Assembly: GCF_001427795.1 (NCBI RefSeq)
Contig: NZ_LMHJ01000005.1
Span: 43,194 to 107,193, forward strand
Reading direction: 5' to 3'
From: Nocardioides sp. Root682
GTDB lineage: Bacteria > Actinomycetota > Actinomycetes > Propionibacteriales > Nocardioidaceae
DNA: 64,000 bases
Each line of letters begins with the position of its first letter. Positions within the stretch are counted from its first letter, which is position 1. Below are positions 36,496 through 45,728 of the stretch, in pieces. Under the pieces are notes generated by a model. That model was given only the letters and a program-made list of their open reading frames with translations. It searched no databases and was not told where the DNA came from. The translations under genes were made by a program, and so were the position numbers.

Positions 36496-37254
36496 CTACG
36501 ACACCAGCGGCCCGAGCAGCTCGGCACAGGCCCGGACCTGGTCCACGAGAGGCTCGAGGGCGTCGGCCCTGGCCACGGGCGCTGAGAGCGCCACGGCGGC
36601 GACGAGCGCCCCGGTGTGCGAGCGGACCGGAACGGCGAGACAGGCCGCGTCGAGGCGAAGCTCTCCGCGCTGGGTGGCGTGACCACGGGCCCGTACGTCG
36701 CGCAGGAGCGCGTCGATGGCGGCCGGTGCCGTCGTCGTCAGGTCCGTAGCGGCACGCAGCCGGGCTTCCGGCCAGACCGACCGCCAGTCGTGCTGATCGC
36801 CCAGGTGCAGCCTGCCGATCGCCGACGCGTGCAGGTAACGGGTGATGAGCGGAGCCGAGGTGAACGGATGGTCCGGGTCGCCGTCGGCAACGCGGATCGA
36901 GGTCGCGCCGTACAACACCAGGTGCACGCCGAAACGGATCGTCGAGCGAAGGTCGTGCAGGGTCATGCGCGCTGCGTGACAGACCGTCGGCGGGGCTGCG
37001 GCGCCGCCGACGAGCCCACCGACCTTCTGCCCCAGCGCGAAGCCGTGCAGATCTGGCATCCGAACCAGGTAGCCCTCGGCGACCAGGATGTTCAGCAGTC
37101 GGTACGTCGTGGCGGGCGGGATCCCTGATGCGCGCGCGACCTCCTTCGCGGTGACGCCCGCGCCGCGGCGGGCCACCTCCTCGAGGACCTGGAGGGCGCT
37201 CTGGACCGCCTTCGGCTGGCGGCCCGAGAGGTACTGGTCAGGCGCCGGGCTCAT
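36496..37254 (-). CDS. IclR-family regulator
   Basis: A 252-residue regulator with an N-terminal winged helix (VTAKEVARASGIPPATTYRLL, about residues 34-54, shown in part) and a GAF-like effector domain containing the IclR-type segment VHLVLYGATSIRV and a late RLDAACLAVPVRSHTGALVAAVALS. Its ATG overlaps the upstream permease stop by four bases. Lying beside the amine permease and the amine oxidase operon, it probably senses an aromatic amine or acid and controls the divergent promoters at 38733-38989 (inference). Confidence 0.86.
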   Translation of the reverse strand: MSPAPDQYLSGRQPKAVQSALQVLEEVARRGAGVTAKEVARASGIPPATTYRLLNILVAEGYLVRMPDLHGFALGQKVGGLVGGAAAPPTVCHAARMTLHDLRSTIRFGVHLVLYGATSIRVADGDPDHPFTSAPLITRYLHASAIGRLHLGDQHDWRSVWPEARLRAATDLTTTAPAAIDALLRDVRARGHATQRGELRLDAACLAVPVRSHTGALVAAVALSAPVARADALEPLVDQVRACAELLGPLVS

Positions 37255-38732
37255 GGCTGCTCCGGCGGGTCCATGGCCGGGAACATGTCCGGGAGCATGT
37301 CGCCGGCCAGCGGCTCGTCGTACAGCCCGACCTCGCTGAGCACCCCGGGTTGTCGCCAACGAAGCCAGCCGAGATGGGCCCAGCCGAGCATCATGAGCAC
37401 GAGGTAGACCACGGCGAAGGCGCCGTGCGCGAAGCCGAAGCTGAGGATCGTCCAGCAGACCAGGAAGACGATGCTGGTTGTTGCGATCACCGCGACGACG
37501 ACGGGCGCAGGGGTGAGCTCGCCCAGCTTGCGGAGGAAGATGGGGACGGCCAGGCACACCAGTCCGTAGGACACCAGGTAGCCGTACGCCGACAGGGTGA
37601 GCAGGTCGACGAACACGTCGGCGATCGACGGGCGGATCTGCACCACGACGAGCGGAACCGTCGCGATCACCGGCACCGTGACCGCGATCGCGACGTACGG
37701 CGTGCCGAACCGGCGGTGGGTCCGACCCAACCAGGCCGGGCAGACGCCCTCACGGCCCATGCTGAGGAGGACACGCACCAGCGCGTTGGTCGAGCCCATC
37801 AGACAGGCGAACCACGAGGTGAAGATGCCGAGGTCGAGCAGAAAGGTGAGGACGTCCCGGTTCTGCAACCGGGTCAGATCCGCCACCGGACTGCCGCCGT
37901 CGAGCAGGGACGTCGGCTGGCCCTCGAACAAGGAGATCTGTGCGCCGACCGCGACCAGGTAGAGAACGGCGAGCGCCACCGGGGTCCAGAGGAGTGCGCG
38001 GGGCACGGCTCTGAACGGGTTGCGCGCCTCTGCTCCGAGGGTGCCCGCGCTCTCGAAGCCGACGAAGGCCGTGACGGCCAGAAGGATGCCGAGGGTGATG
38101 TCGTCGAAGCCCGGACCCGCGACCAGCGTTCCGGTCGATGCATCGTCGACCGACAGCAGCAGGGTCAAGAGGATGGCCAGCACCAGTGCGACCGAGATGA
38201 CCTCGAGAGCCAGGGAGACGCGCGCCGACAGCTGGATGCCCCGCACCATCAAGGCTGCCGCGGCCGTGGCGACCAGCAACACGCACACCGCGAGGGTCAG
38301 CTGGCCTTGCGGGTGGTCGAAGCCGAGCATCCCGGCGAGCGAACCGAGGTAGATGCCACCGCCGAGCGCGCTGGCCATCGCCGCTCCGGCGTAACCGATC
38401 ATCAACGACCAACCGGTGGTGAAAGCTGCCGGGGCGCCCAACGCCTTGGCCGTGTAGCTGTACAGGCCACTGGCCGATGCCATTCTCCGGGCGAACTGGG
38501 TGACGCAGTACCCCACGAGGATCACGATCACCGAGGCCGCCAGGAACGCCCAGATCGCGGCGCCACCGGTGAGACCGATCACGATGGCGGGGATGGTCAC
38601 GGCCGCTGCCGAGGGTGCCATTGCGGCAACCGACTGGGCCAGTACCTCGAGGAAGCCGAGCCGACGACGGTGCAGTCCCAACAACGGCGATTCGTTGAGG
38701 ATCACCCCCAGTCGCTGCCTCGGTGACATCAC
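37251..38732 (-). CDS. APC-family amine/amino-acid permease
   Basis: A 493-residue permease with twelve predicted membrane helices and APC hallmarks: an N-terminal SVAAMAPSAAAV unwound region and the AFVGFESAGTLGAEARNP block after the sixth helix. It is divergent from another APC permease at 38990 and co-transcribed with the IclR gene. Substrate is likely a biogenic amine, judged from the amine oxidase operon opposite. Start is GTG 38732 or ATG 38729. Confidence 0.87.
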   Translation of the reverse strand: MMSPRQRLGVILNESPLLGLHRRRLGFLEVLAQSVAAMAPSAAAVTIPAIVIGLTGGAAIWAFLAASVIVILVGYCVTQFARRMASASGLYSYTAKALGAPAAFTTGWSLMIGYAGAAMASALGGGIYLGSLAGMLGFDHPQGQLTLAVCVLLVATAAAALMVRGIQLSARVSLALEVISVALVLAILLTLLLSVDDASTGTLVAGPGFDDITLGILLAVTAFVGFESAGTLGAEARNPFRAVPRALLWTPVALAVLYLVAVGAQISLFEGQPTSLLDGGSPVADLTRLQNRDVLTFLLDLGIFTSWFACLMGSTNALVRVLLSMGREGVCPAWLGRTHRRFGTPYVAIAVTVPVIATVPLVVVQIRPSIADVFVDLLTLSAYGYLVSYGLVCLAVPIFLRKLGELTPAPVVVAVIATTSIVFLVCWTILSFGFAHGAFAVVYLVLMMLGWAHLGWLRWRQPGVLSEVGLYDEPLAGDMLPDMFPAMDPPEQP

Positions 38733-38795
38733 GCTCCCTCGGCGTCGCTCGGTCTCGTTTCGGTTGGCGTCACCCTACGCTCGCGGCGCCCTCGA

Positions 38796-38976
38796 CGGTT
38801 CTCGAAACCGGCTCGAAGGTCCTCGTTCGAGCCCGCACTTTCTCACTTGGAGCTCCGTTCCACCGGTGCGCCAGCAGCGGATGGGAAGGGTCGCCGCCAC
38901 TTTTCTCATTCGGCTCGTTTTCTGGTGACCGAGCCGATTCCTCTGGGCTTGAGTAACGCGGAACACATCGCGTTCC
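38796..38976. promoter_or_regulatory. Two candidate operators in the divergent permease promoter region
   Basis: Within the 257-base gap between the two permeases there are two inverted repeats: CGGTT-CTCGA-AACCG at 38796-38810, nearer the minus-strand permease, and GGAAC-N7-GTTCC at 38960-38976, just before the plus-strand ribosome site. Either could bind the IclR regulator. The arms are only five bases long, so chance is possible. Confidence 0.35.
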
Positions 38977-38989
38977 CACCGGAGGCATC

Positions 38990-40429
38990 ATGACCAACGA
39001 AGTACGACAGGCACCAGCCGAGCCGACGCCTGCGGCTCCCCACCGGCTCAGCGGATCCCTCGGAGTCGGGTCCATCGTCTTCATGGTGGTGGCCGCGGCG
39101 GCACCGCTGACGGTCGTGGCCGGCACCGTCCCCATCGGCATCGCGGTGGGCAACCGTGCTGGCTTCCCGCTGACCTACGTCATCTGCAGCGCCATCCTGA
39201 TGCTGTTCGCCGTCGGCTTCACCACGATGTCACGGCACATCCCGCATGCCGGCGGCTTCTACGCCTACATCGGCCAGGGACTCGGACGCAGCGCGGGTCT
39301 CGGCGCGGCCTTCCTCGCGGTGCTCAGCTACACCGCGGTGCTCGTCGCGGTCTACGGCTACATCGGCGCAGCACTCGGCGACCTCGTGAACACGCACCTG
39401 GGCTTCTCGTGGCACTGGTGGGTCTGGTCCGCTGTCATCCTGGGGATCGTCGGGCTTCTCGGGTATCGCCACATCGACCTGTCCAGCAAGGTGCTCGGTG
39501 TCCTGCTGGTGGCTGAGGTGGCCGTGGTCCTGGTGATCGACCTGTTCGTCGTGGCCAAGGGCGGCGGCAGCGAGGGACTCTCCACGGGCCTGCTGGACCC
39601 CGGCACCGTCACGTCGGGCGCACCGGGCATCGCCATCATGTTCGCCCTGGCCGGGTTCCTCGGGTTCGAGGCGACGGTCGTGTTCCGTGACGAGGCTCGC
39701 GACCCGGCGCGGACGATCCCGCGCGCGACGTACCTGTCACTCCTGCTGATCGGTTCGTTCTACGCGCTCTCGAGCTGGGCGATCGTCAGCGCCTGGGGAG
39801 ACGCGGGATCGGTCTCGCGGGCCGGCGCCGACCCCGGCACCATGGTCGCCGAGACCGCGCAGGTCTTCGTGGGCACGTTCATGTCCGATCTCGTGTCGGT
39901 CCTGCTCGTCACGAGCCTCATGGCAGCCGTCCTGTCCTTCCACAACGTCACTGCCCGCTACGTCTTCGCCCTGGGCAACAGCGGCGTGCTGCCGACTCGC
40001 TGCGGTCGTAGCCACGAACGCCATGGGTCGCCCCACGTCGCCTCGGTGATCGTCACGATCGTCGCCGCCACCCTCATCGTCGTCGCGGTGGTCGCCGGCC
40101 TCGATCCCGTCCTCGAGGTCTTCACCTGGCTGGCGGGCATCGCCACCGTCGGCGTCGTCGGCCTGATGCTGTTCACCTGCCTGGCCGTCGTCGTCTTCTT
40201 CCGCCGCACGCGGGTCGACGTACGGCCCTGGCAGACCCTCATTGCCCCGTCCCTCGGGCTCGTCGCGCTGGTCTACTGCCTCTACCTGACGGTGAGCAAC
40301 CTGCCGCTCCTGGTCGGCGGGACCGGCCTCGCCCGGATCGTCGGCGGAATCCTGCTCGCCTCGATCCTCGCTGGCCCCGTGGTCGCCGTACTGCGGCCGC
40401 ACGCCTCCGCCCACACCGCCGACCTCTGA
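38990..40429 (+). CDS. APC-family amine/amino-acid permease
   Basis: A 479-residue twelve-helix APC transporter with VFMVVAAAAPLTVVAG at the first helix and FALAGFLGFEATVVFRDEAR after the sixth. A good ribosome site (GGAGGCATC) precedes the ATG. It lies 22 bases before the copper amine oxidase gene and probably imports the amine substrate of that enzyme, such as phenethylamine or tyramine. It differs clearly in sequence from the divergent permease at 37251, so the two are not a recent duplication. Confidence 0.88.
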   Translation: MTNEVRQAPAEPTPAAPHRLSGSLGVGSIVFMVVAAAAPLTVVAGTVPIGIAVGNRAGFPLTYVICSAILMLFAVGFTTMSRHIPHAGGFYAYIGQGLGRSAGLGAAFLAVLSYTAVLVAVYGYIGAALGDLVNTHLGFSWHWWVWSAVILGIVGLLGYRHIDLSSKVLGVLLVAEVAVVLVIDLFVVAKGGGSEGLSTGLLDPGTVTSGAPGIAIMFALAGFLGFEATVVFRDEARDPARTIPRATYLSLLLIGSFYALSSWAIVSAWGDAGSVSRAGADPGTMVAETAQVFVGTFMSDLVSVLLVTSLMAAVLSFHNVTARYVFALGNSGVLPTRCGRSHERHGSPHVASVIVTIVAATLIVVAVVAGLDPVLEVFTWLAGIATVGVVGLMLFTCLAVVVFFRRTRVDVRPWQTLIAPSLGLVALVYCLYLTVSNLPLLVGGTGLARIVGGILLASILAGPVVAVLRPHASAHTADL

Positions 40430-40451
40430 TCACCCCACAAGGAGAACTGTC

Positions 40452-42404
40452 ATGACCACCGCCGAAGAGCTCCGAGCCGCCACCTCCGCCACCGTGGCGA
40501 GCCATCCGCTGGACCGCCTCACCGCTGCAGAGATCGACGCAGTGCGGGAGACACTCCACGCCGCCGGCATCGTCACTGCCGACACCCGGTTCGTGTACGT
40601 CGGCCTGGAGGAACCACACAAGAACGTCGTCCTCTCCTTCCGTGGAGGCGATGTCGTGCCACGACAGGTCCGTTGCCTGCTGCTGGCGACGGACAGCGGG
40701 ACGAGCCACGACGTGAGCGTCGACGTCGCTGCCGGGGCGGTCGTGCGCCACGACGTGCTGGACGCCGCCACCCACGGCCAGATGCCGGTGCTCGACGAGG
40801 AGTTCGAGATCATCGAGGGCATCCTGCTCGCCGACCCGCGCTGGCTCGAAGCCATGACGAAGCGCGGGCTCGCCGCGACCGACGTGCGTGCGGTGCCGCT
40901 CTCGGCCGGCGTGTTCGGGCACGAGGACGAGGTCGGCGTCCGCCTGGTGCGGGTCCTCGGCTTCCACCAGGCCGATCCGCAGGACCTGCCGTGGGCGCAC
41001 CCGGTCGACGGCGTGGTCGCCTACGTCGACCTCACCAACAAGGTGGTCACCCAGGTCATCGACCACCAGGAGCTGCCGGTCCCGGCGGAACGAGGGGAGT
41101 GGGACGCCGAGCCGCACCGCGTCGAGCCGCGGACCACCCTCAAGCCGATCGAGATCACCCAGCCCGAGGGCCCGAGCTTCTCGGTCGACGGCGACGTCGT
41201 CACCTGGGAGAAGTGGAGGTTCCGGGTCGGGTTCGACGCCCGCGAGGGTCTCACCCTCCACCAGCTCTCGTTCCAGGACGGCGAGCGCGAGCGTCCGGTC
41301 GTCTACCGCGCATCGATCTCCGAGATGGTGGTGCCGTACGCCGATCCGTCCCCGGTGCGCTACTGGCAGAACTACTTCGACGCGGGCGAGTACGTCTACG
41401 CCCGCTACACCAACTCGCTCAAGCTCGGCTGCGACTGCCTCGGCGAGATCCACTACTTCGACGCCACGCTGGCTGACGAGCGTGGCCGGCCGCGCTCGAT
41501 CGAGAACGCGATCTGCATGCACGAGGAGGACTACGGCGTGCTGTGGAAGCACACCGACATGTTCAACGGGATGACCGAGACCCGACGTCAGCGTCGCCTG
41601 GTGGTGTCGTTCTTCCTGACGATCGGCAACTACGACTACGGGTTCTACTGGCACCTCTACCTCGACGGCACCATCCAGCTCGAGTGCAAGGCCACGGGCA
41701 TCGTGTTCACGTCGGCCTTCACCGACGAGCACGGCGAGTTCACCACCGAGATCGCCCCCGGCCTCGGAGCGCCCTTCCACCAGCACCTCTTCTCGGCGCG
41801 CCTGGACATGATGGTCGACGGGGTGGACAACGCGGTCGAGGAGATCGACGCCGTACGCGTCCCGGTCAGCGACTCGAACCCGTTCGGGAACGCCTTCAGC
41901 CGGTCGGTGACCCGACTGCACTCCGAGCGGGAGGCGCAGCGTCTCAATGACGGCAGCGTGGGGCGGGTCTGGCACGTGGTGAACCCGACGGTGAAGAACC
42001 GCCTCGGCCAGAACGTCGGCTACGCCCTGCATCCGGAGAACCTCCCGGTGATGCTGGCCGACGACTCCTCGTCGATCCACCAGCGCGCGACGTTCGCGAC
42101 CAAGAACCTGTGGGTCACCCGGTACGACCCCGCCGAGCGCTACGCCGCCGGCGACTTCGTCAACCAGCACCCTGGTGGGGCCGGCCTTCCGGCGTACGCC
42201 GCCGCCGACCGCGACATCGACGGCCAGGACATCGTGCTGTGGCACACCTTCGGGCTGACCCATTTCCCCCGACCCGAGGACTGGCCGGTGATGCCGGTCG
42301 ACTACGCCGGCTTCACGTTGAAGCCGCAGGGCTTCTTCGACCGCAACCCCACCCTGGACGTTCCGGCCTCGACCTCCGGGGGACATGGCCACTGCCATGC
42401 CTAG
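40452..42404 (+). CDS. Copper-containing primary amine oxidase (phenethylamine/tyramine type)
   Basis: A 650-residue topaquinone enzyme: RCH2NH2 plus O2 and water gives aldehyde, ammonia and H2O2. All active-site residues are present: Y394 in TIGNYDYG is the topaquinone precursor, D310 the catalytic base, and H443, H445 and H604 the copper ligands. Each is exactly twelve residues beyond the Arthrobacter globiformis numbering (382, 298, 431, 433, 592), indicating a close relative. No signal peptide is seen, so it is probably cytosolic. The C-terminus ends in a His/Cys tail (GGHGHCHA). It overlaps the next gene by 20 bases. Confidence 0.94.
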   Translation: MTTAEELRAATSATVASHPLDRLTAAEIDAVRETLHAAGIVTADTRFVYVGLEEPHKNVVLSFRGGDVVPRQVRCLLLATDSGTSHDVSVDVAAGAVVRHDVLDAATHGQMPVLDEEFEIIEGILLADPRWLEAMTKRGLAATDVRAVPLSAGVFGHEDEVGVRLVRVLGFHQADPQDLPWAHPVDGVVAYVDLTNKVVTQVIDHQELPVPAERGEWDAEPHRVEPRTTLKPIEITQPEGPSFSVDGDVVTWEKWRFRVGFDAREGLTLHQLSFQDGERERPVVYRASISEMVVPYADPSPVRYWQNYFDAGEYVYARYTNSLKLGCDCLGEIHYFDATLADERGRPRSIENAICMHEEDYGVLWKHTDMFNGMTETRRQRRLVVSFFLTIGNYDYGFYWHLYLDGTIQLECKATGIVFTSAFTDEHGEFTTEIAPGLGAPFHQHLFSARLDMMVDGVDNAVEEIDAVRVPVSDSNPFGNAFSRSVTRLHSEREAQRLNDGSVGRVWHVVNPTVKNRLGQNVGYALHPENLPVMLADDSSSIHQRATFATKNLWVTRYDPAERYAAGDFVNQHPGGAGLPAYAAADRDIDGQDIVLWHTFGLTHFPRPEDWPVMPVDYAGFTLKPQGFFDRNPTLDVPASTSGGHGHCHA

Positions 42405-42798
42405 GTCGACGACAGCCGGCCGCACCGCGGTCGGCCTCTCCGTCACCACGGCTGGCGTCCACGGCGCGCTCGCCGCCCACGCCTGGTCGCAGAGCACGAC
42501 GACTTCTCTCCTGCTGGCCGCGATGGCCGTGGTGTGCCTGACCTGCGTTCCGTCTCTCTGGCGGGGCGGGTCCCTGCACTCCTGGATGACCATGCTCGGC
42601 CTCAGCGGCGTGATGCTCTACGCCCACTGGGCGTTCTGCTTCGCCTGCGGTCCCGCCGTCCACGAGTCGTCGACCGGGCGCAGCGGCCTCAGCGTGCTCG
42701 CTCTCCTCCTCATGGCTGCGGAGATCGCGTTGAGCTCCGCAGTCGTCACACGGTTCCTGCTGTCCACCACCACCCACCGAAAGGTTGTCCCATCATGA
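42385..42798 (+). CDS. Small four-helix membrane protein of unknown function, between amine oxidase and aldehyde dehydrogenase
   Basis: I do not recognise this 137-residue protein. It has four hydrophobic segments, at about 12-32, 38-59, 66-90 and 101-126. The second carries CLTC and the third HWAFCFACG, so Cys and His cluster in or near the membrane. It overlaps the amine oxidase by 20 bases (a second ATG at 42397 would reduce this to 8) and the aldehyde dehydrogenase by four (ATGA), so it is translated within the operon. Context suggests a role tied to the copper enzyme, for example copper supply, or to substrate entry; that is only inference. Confidence 0.72.
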   Translation: MATAMPRSTTAGRTAVGLSVTTAGVHGALAAHAWSQSTTTSLLLAAMAVVCLTCVPSLWRGGSLHSWMTMLGLSGVMLYAHWAFCFACGPAVHESSTGRSGLSVLALLLMAAEIALSSAVVTRFLLSTTTHRKVVPS

Positions 42799-44300
42799 CC
42801 GCACAACTCACCCGCCCCGAAGAGCGAATCCTCCCCGCCGTACGCGATTTCCTCAGCCGGCCGAAGCAGCTGTTCATCGGCGGGGAGTGGGTCGACGCCG
42901 CCTCTGGAGAGACCTTCGAGACGGTCGACCCGGCCACTGGCGAGGTGCTCACCACAGCGGCCAAGGGCGGTGCAGCCGATGTCGACCGCGCCGTGCGAGC
43001 CGCGCGCTCGGCGTTCGAGGGGGAGTGGAGCCTGTGGACGTCGGCTCAGCGGCAGCGGCTGCTGTTCCAGGTCAGCGAGAAGATCCGCGAGCGCGCCGCA
43101 GTGTTCGCCCAGCTGGAGTGCCTGGACAACGGCAAGTCTGCTGCGGTGGCAGAGGCCGTCGACGTCACCTGGGTGGCCGAGCTGTTCGCGTACTACGCCG
43201 GCTGGGCCACCAAGATCGAGGGCAGCACCATCCCGGTCTCGGTGCCGTGGGCGCCGGGCGCCTCCTGGCACGCCTACACCCTGCGGGAGCCGGTCGGCGT
43301 CTGTGGCGCGATCGTGCCCTGGAACTTCCCGTTGCTGATGGCGGCGTTCAAGGTGCCTGCCGCCCTCGCGTGCGGCAACACCGTGATCCTGAAGCCGGCC
43401 GAGCAGACCCCGTTGACCGCGTTGTTGCTGGCCGAGGTGCTGGCCGAGGCCGGCCTACCGGACGGTGTCTTCAACGTCATCACCGGATACGGCGACGCCG
43501 GTGCGGCGATCGCAGCCCACGACGACGTCGACAAGATCGCTTTCACTGGTTCGACCGAGGTCGGCAAGCTCATCGTCGACGCCGCGAAGGGCAACCTGAA
43601 GAAGGTCTCCCTCGAGCTCGGTGGCAAGAGCCCGCAGGTGGTCTACGCCGACGCCGACCTCGACGTGGCGATCCCCGGCACGGCGAGCGGCTTCCTGTTC
43701 AACCATGGCCAGACCTGCACGTCGGGCTCGCGGCTGCTGGTCGAGGACTCGATCTTCGACGAGTTCATGCAGGGTGTGGCGGACGTGGCCAGGGCCAGCA
43801 AGATCGGCCCCGGGCTGGATCCCACCAACGAGATCGGTCCGCTGGTCTCGCAGGAGCAGCTGTCCCGCGTCAAGGGCTACATCGACCAGGGCATTGCCGA
43901 CGGCGCTCGCGCACTCACCGGGGGCAACGTCCACGGGGACCAGGGGTTCTACGTCGAGCCGACGGTGCTGGTGGACGTCGATGACTCCTTCAGCGTCTAC
44001 CGGGAGGAGATTTTCGGACCCGTCGTCGTCGCGACACCGTTCAACGCCGCGAAGGGCGTGCGGGCCGCAGCCAACGACACTCCCTACGGCCTCGCTGCCA
44101 GTGTCTGGACGAAGGACATCTCCAAGGCGCACCGCACCGCCCGGGAGATCAAGGCCGGCACGGTGTGGATCAACTGCCACAACGCGTTCGACGCTGCCCT
44201 CCCGTTCGGCGGCTACAAGCAGTCCGGCTGGGGACGCGAGCTCGGCGCCAGCGCCATCGACATGTACACGCAGACCAAGTCGGTCAACGTCCTGCTGTGA
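42795..44300 (+). CDS. Aldehyde dehydrogenase, phenylacetaldehyde type
   Basis: A 501-residue NAD-dependent aldehyde dehydrogenase: PWNFPLLM, base Glu in LELGGKSPQ, catalytic Cys in NHGQTCTSGSR, and the C-terminal PFGGYKQSGWGRE. It closely follows the phenylacetaldehyde/betaine aldehyde dehydrogenase pattern and would oxidise the aldehyde from the amine oxidase to phenylacetic or 4-hydroxyphenylacetic acid. ATG 42795 overlaps the small membrane protein gene. The downstream ring-degradation genes are not in the window. Confidence 0.9.
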   Translation: MTAQLTRPEERILPAVRDFLSRPKQLFIGGEWVDAASGETFETVDPATGEVLTTAAKGGAADVDRAVRAARSAFEGEWSLWTSAQRQRLLFQVSEKIRERAAVFAQLECLDNGKSAAVAEAVDVTWVAELFAYYAGWATKIEGSTIPVSVPWAPGASWHAYTLREPVGVCGAIVPWNFPLLMAAFKVPAALACGNTVILKPAEQTPLTALLLAEVLAEAGLPDGVFNVITGYGDAGAAIAAHDDVDKIAFTGSTEVGKLIVDAAKGNLKKVSLELGGKSPQVVYADADLDVAIPGTASGFLFNHGQTCTSGSRLLVEDSIFDEFMQGVADVARASKIGPGLDPTNEIGPLVSQEQLSRVKGYIDQGIADGARALTGGNVHGDQGFYVEPTVLVDVDDSFSVYREEIFGPVVVATPFNAAKGVRAAANDTPYGLAASVWTKDISKAHRTAREIKAGTVWINCHNAFDAALPFGGYKQSGWGRELGASAIDMYTQTKSVNVLL

Positions 44301-44304
44301 GGCC

Positions 44305-44341
44305 CCCGGCCCGGGCACGCGCTCATGCTGCTCGGGCCGGG
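44305..44341. terminator. GC-rich hairpin between convergent genes
   Basis: A perfect nine-base stem (CCCGGCCCG at 44305-44313 with CGGGCCGGG at 44333-44341) with a partly paired loop fills the 48-base space between the aldehyde dehydrogenase stop and the convergent hydrolase stop. It lacks a T-tract, as is common for actinobacterial terminators, and would work from both sides. Confidence 0.65.
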
Positions 44342-44348
44342 CACCACG

Positions 44349-45581
44349 TCACGGGGTCGAGCTGCCGACGTGCTGGGCGATGGTGCGCAGGAACTCGACG
44401 TTCTCGACGTCACGGTTGGTTGCCTCCTCGGTGGAGGTGCCGTACAGCCGGTTCGCGGAGAGCTTGACGATGGTGGTGCGAGTGATGGGGTTGACGTAGA
44501 CGAGCTGGTTGAGGATGCCGATGGCGCTGTAGTCGCCCCGGCCGCCCGCCGGAATCCACCACTGGTAGCCGTAGCCCAGGTCGAAGCCGTGGTCGCCGAC
44601 GATGGGGCGGCCGGGTTCGCGGATCGGGGAGTCGATGGTGGTGGAAGCCTTCACCCAGTCCTCGGACACGATGCGCCGTCCTTGCCAGACGCCGCGGTTG
44701 CGGTAGAGCTCGCCGAGCTTGGCGAAGTCGCGGGCAGTGAGATTCAGGCCGGCGTACGACATCTCGACGCCGCGCATGTCGGTGATCCAGAAGCCGGGCG
44801 ACTCGAAGCCGAGCGGCTCCACGAGCTTCTCGTGCATGTAGTCGGACACGTTCTGACCGGTTGCGTGCGCGATCAGCGCACCGAGAACCTGGGTCTCCCC
44901 GGAGTTGTAGCGGCACACGGTCCCAGGCTCGCTCTCCCTCGCCATCCGCGCCACGAACCCGTCGAGACCGCCGCCCAGACCCAGCATGGCCCGGGAGATC
45001 TGGTGGACATCGGACTGGGAGTCGTTGTAGTCCTCGTTCCACCGGGCGCCCGAGGACATCTGCAGCACGGTCCGGATCGGGACCCCGTCGTACGCCGACC
45101 CGGGCTCGACGGGCACGTAGTCGCTGATCGGGTCGTCGATGCTCCGGATCTTGCCTTCGTCCACGGCGATCCCGACCAGGCAGGACACGAAGCTCTTTGC
45201 CACCGACATCGACAGCCAGTTGACGTTCGGGCCACCCGAGAGCAGGTAGCGCTCAGAGCGGATCGTGCCGTCGACGAGGACCAGCAGTGCCGCGGTGTCG
45301 GTGTCCATGAGGAACTGCTCGCTGGAGCGCTCCTCTCCCCGGAACGGGTAGGTCGGTGGCAGCTCGATGGTCGGACCCGTCGGCCAGGTGAAGGGCCGGG
45401 TGGCTGCAGGCATCCGTCGGGTGGGCGCGAGATCGCGGACACGGGCGAAGTTGTCGTGCTGGGGGACACCCGTGAAGAGCCCGATGTCCATCAGCGACGC
45501 CGGCCCTCCGCCCGGGCGGACCTTGCTGGCTACGTAACGCGCCACGAACGGAATCGTGTTGGCGCGGTTCTTGCGCGGCAT
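44349..45581 (-). CDS. Beta-lactamase-fold serine hydrolase (class C / NylB-like)
   Basis: A 410-residue hydrolase of the penicillin-binding/class C group: nucleophile S126 and K129 in SMSVAKSF, and Tyr in RYNSGE as the second motif. No signal peptide is evident, so it is probably an intracellular esterase or amidase like EstB or 6-aminohexanoate-dimer hydrolase rather than a cell-wall enzyme. The ATG at 45581 follows AGGAG by eight bases. It is divergent from a TetR gene, with a nested palindrome between them that probably controls both. Confidence 0.82.
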   Translation of the reverse strand: MPRKNRANTIPFVARYVASKVRPGGGPASLMDIGLFTGVPQHDNFARVRDLAPTRRMPAATRPFTWPTGPTIELPPTYPFRGEERSSEQFLMDTDTAALLVLVDGTIRSERYLLSGGPNVNWLSMSVAKSFVSCLVGIAVDEGKIRSIDDPISDYVPVEPGSAYDGVPIRTVLQMSSGARWNEDYNDSQSDVHQISRAMLGLGGGLDGFVARMARESEPGTVCRYNSGETQVLGALIAHATGQNVSDYMHEKLVEPLGFESPGFWITDMRGVEMSYAGLNLTARDFAKLGELYRNRGVWQGRRIVSEDWVKASTTIDSPIREPGRPIVGDHGFDLGYGYQWWIPAGGRGDYSAIGILNQLVYVNPITRTTIVKLSANRLYGTSTEEATNRDVENVEFLRTIAQHVGSSTP

Positions 45582-45643
45582 CTGGCATTCTCCTCGGGAA
45601 CTCTGTACGCGCTGCGTGGCCGGACGGCGGCTGTGGCAGACTA

Positions 45644-45685
45644 GGCGTACCAAATGGTTGACGTACCAGACGGTACGCCTATCTG
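45644..45685. promoter_or_regulatory. Nested palindromic operator within the TetR promoter
   Basis: GGCGTACC (45644-45651) pairs with GGTACGCC (45672-45679), and inside it CGTACC-AGAC-GGTACG (45662-45677) is a tight 16-base palindrome. A plus-strand promoter TTGACG (45658-45663), 16-base spacer, TATCTG (45680-45685) runs through it, so binding would block the TetR gene's own transcription. Confidence 0.6.
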
Positions 45686-45728
45686 GGGGCGTTGACCAAC
45701 CCCTGGTGCCGAATGCGGAAGGATCGTC

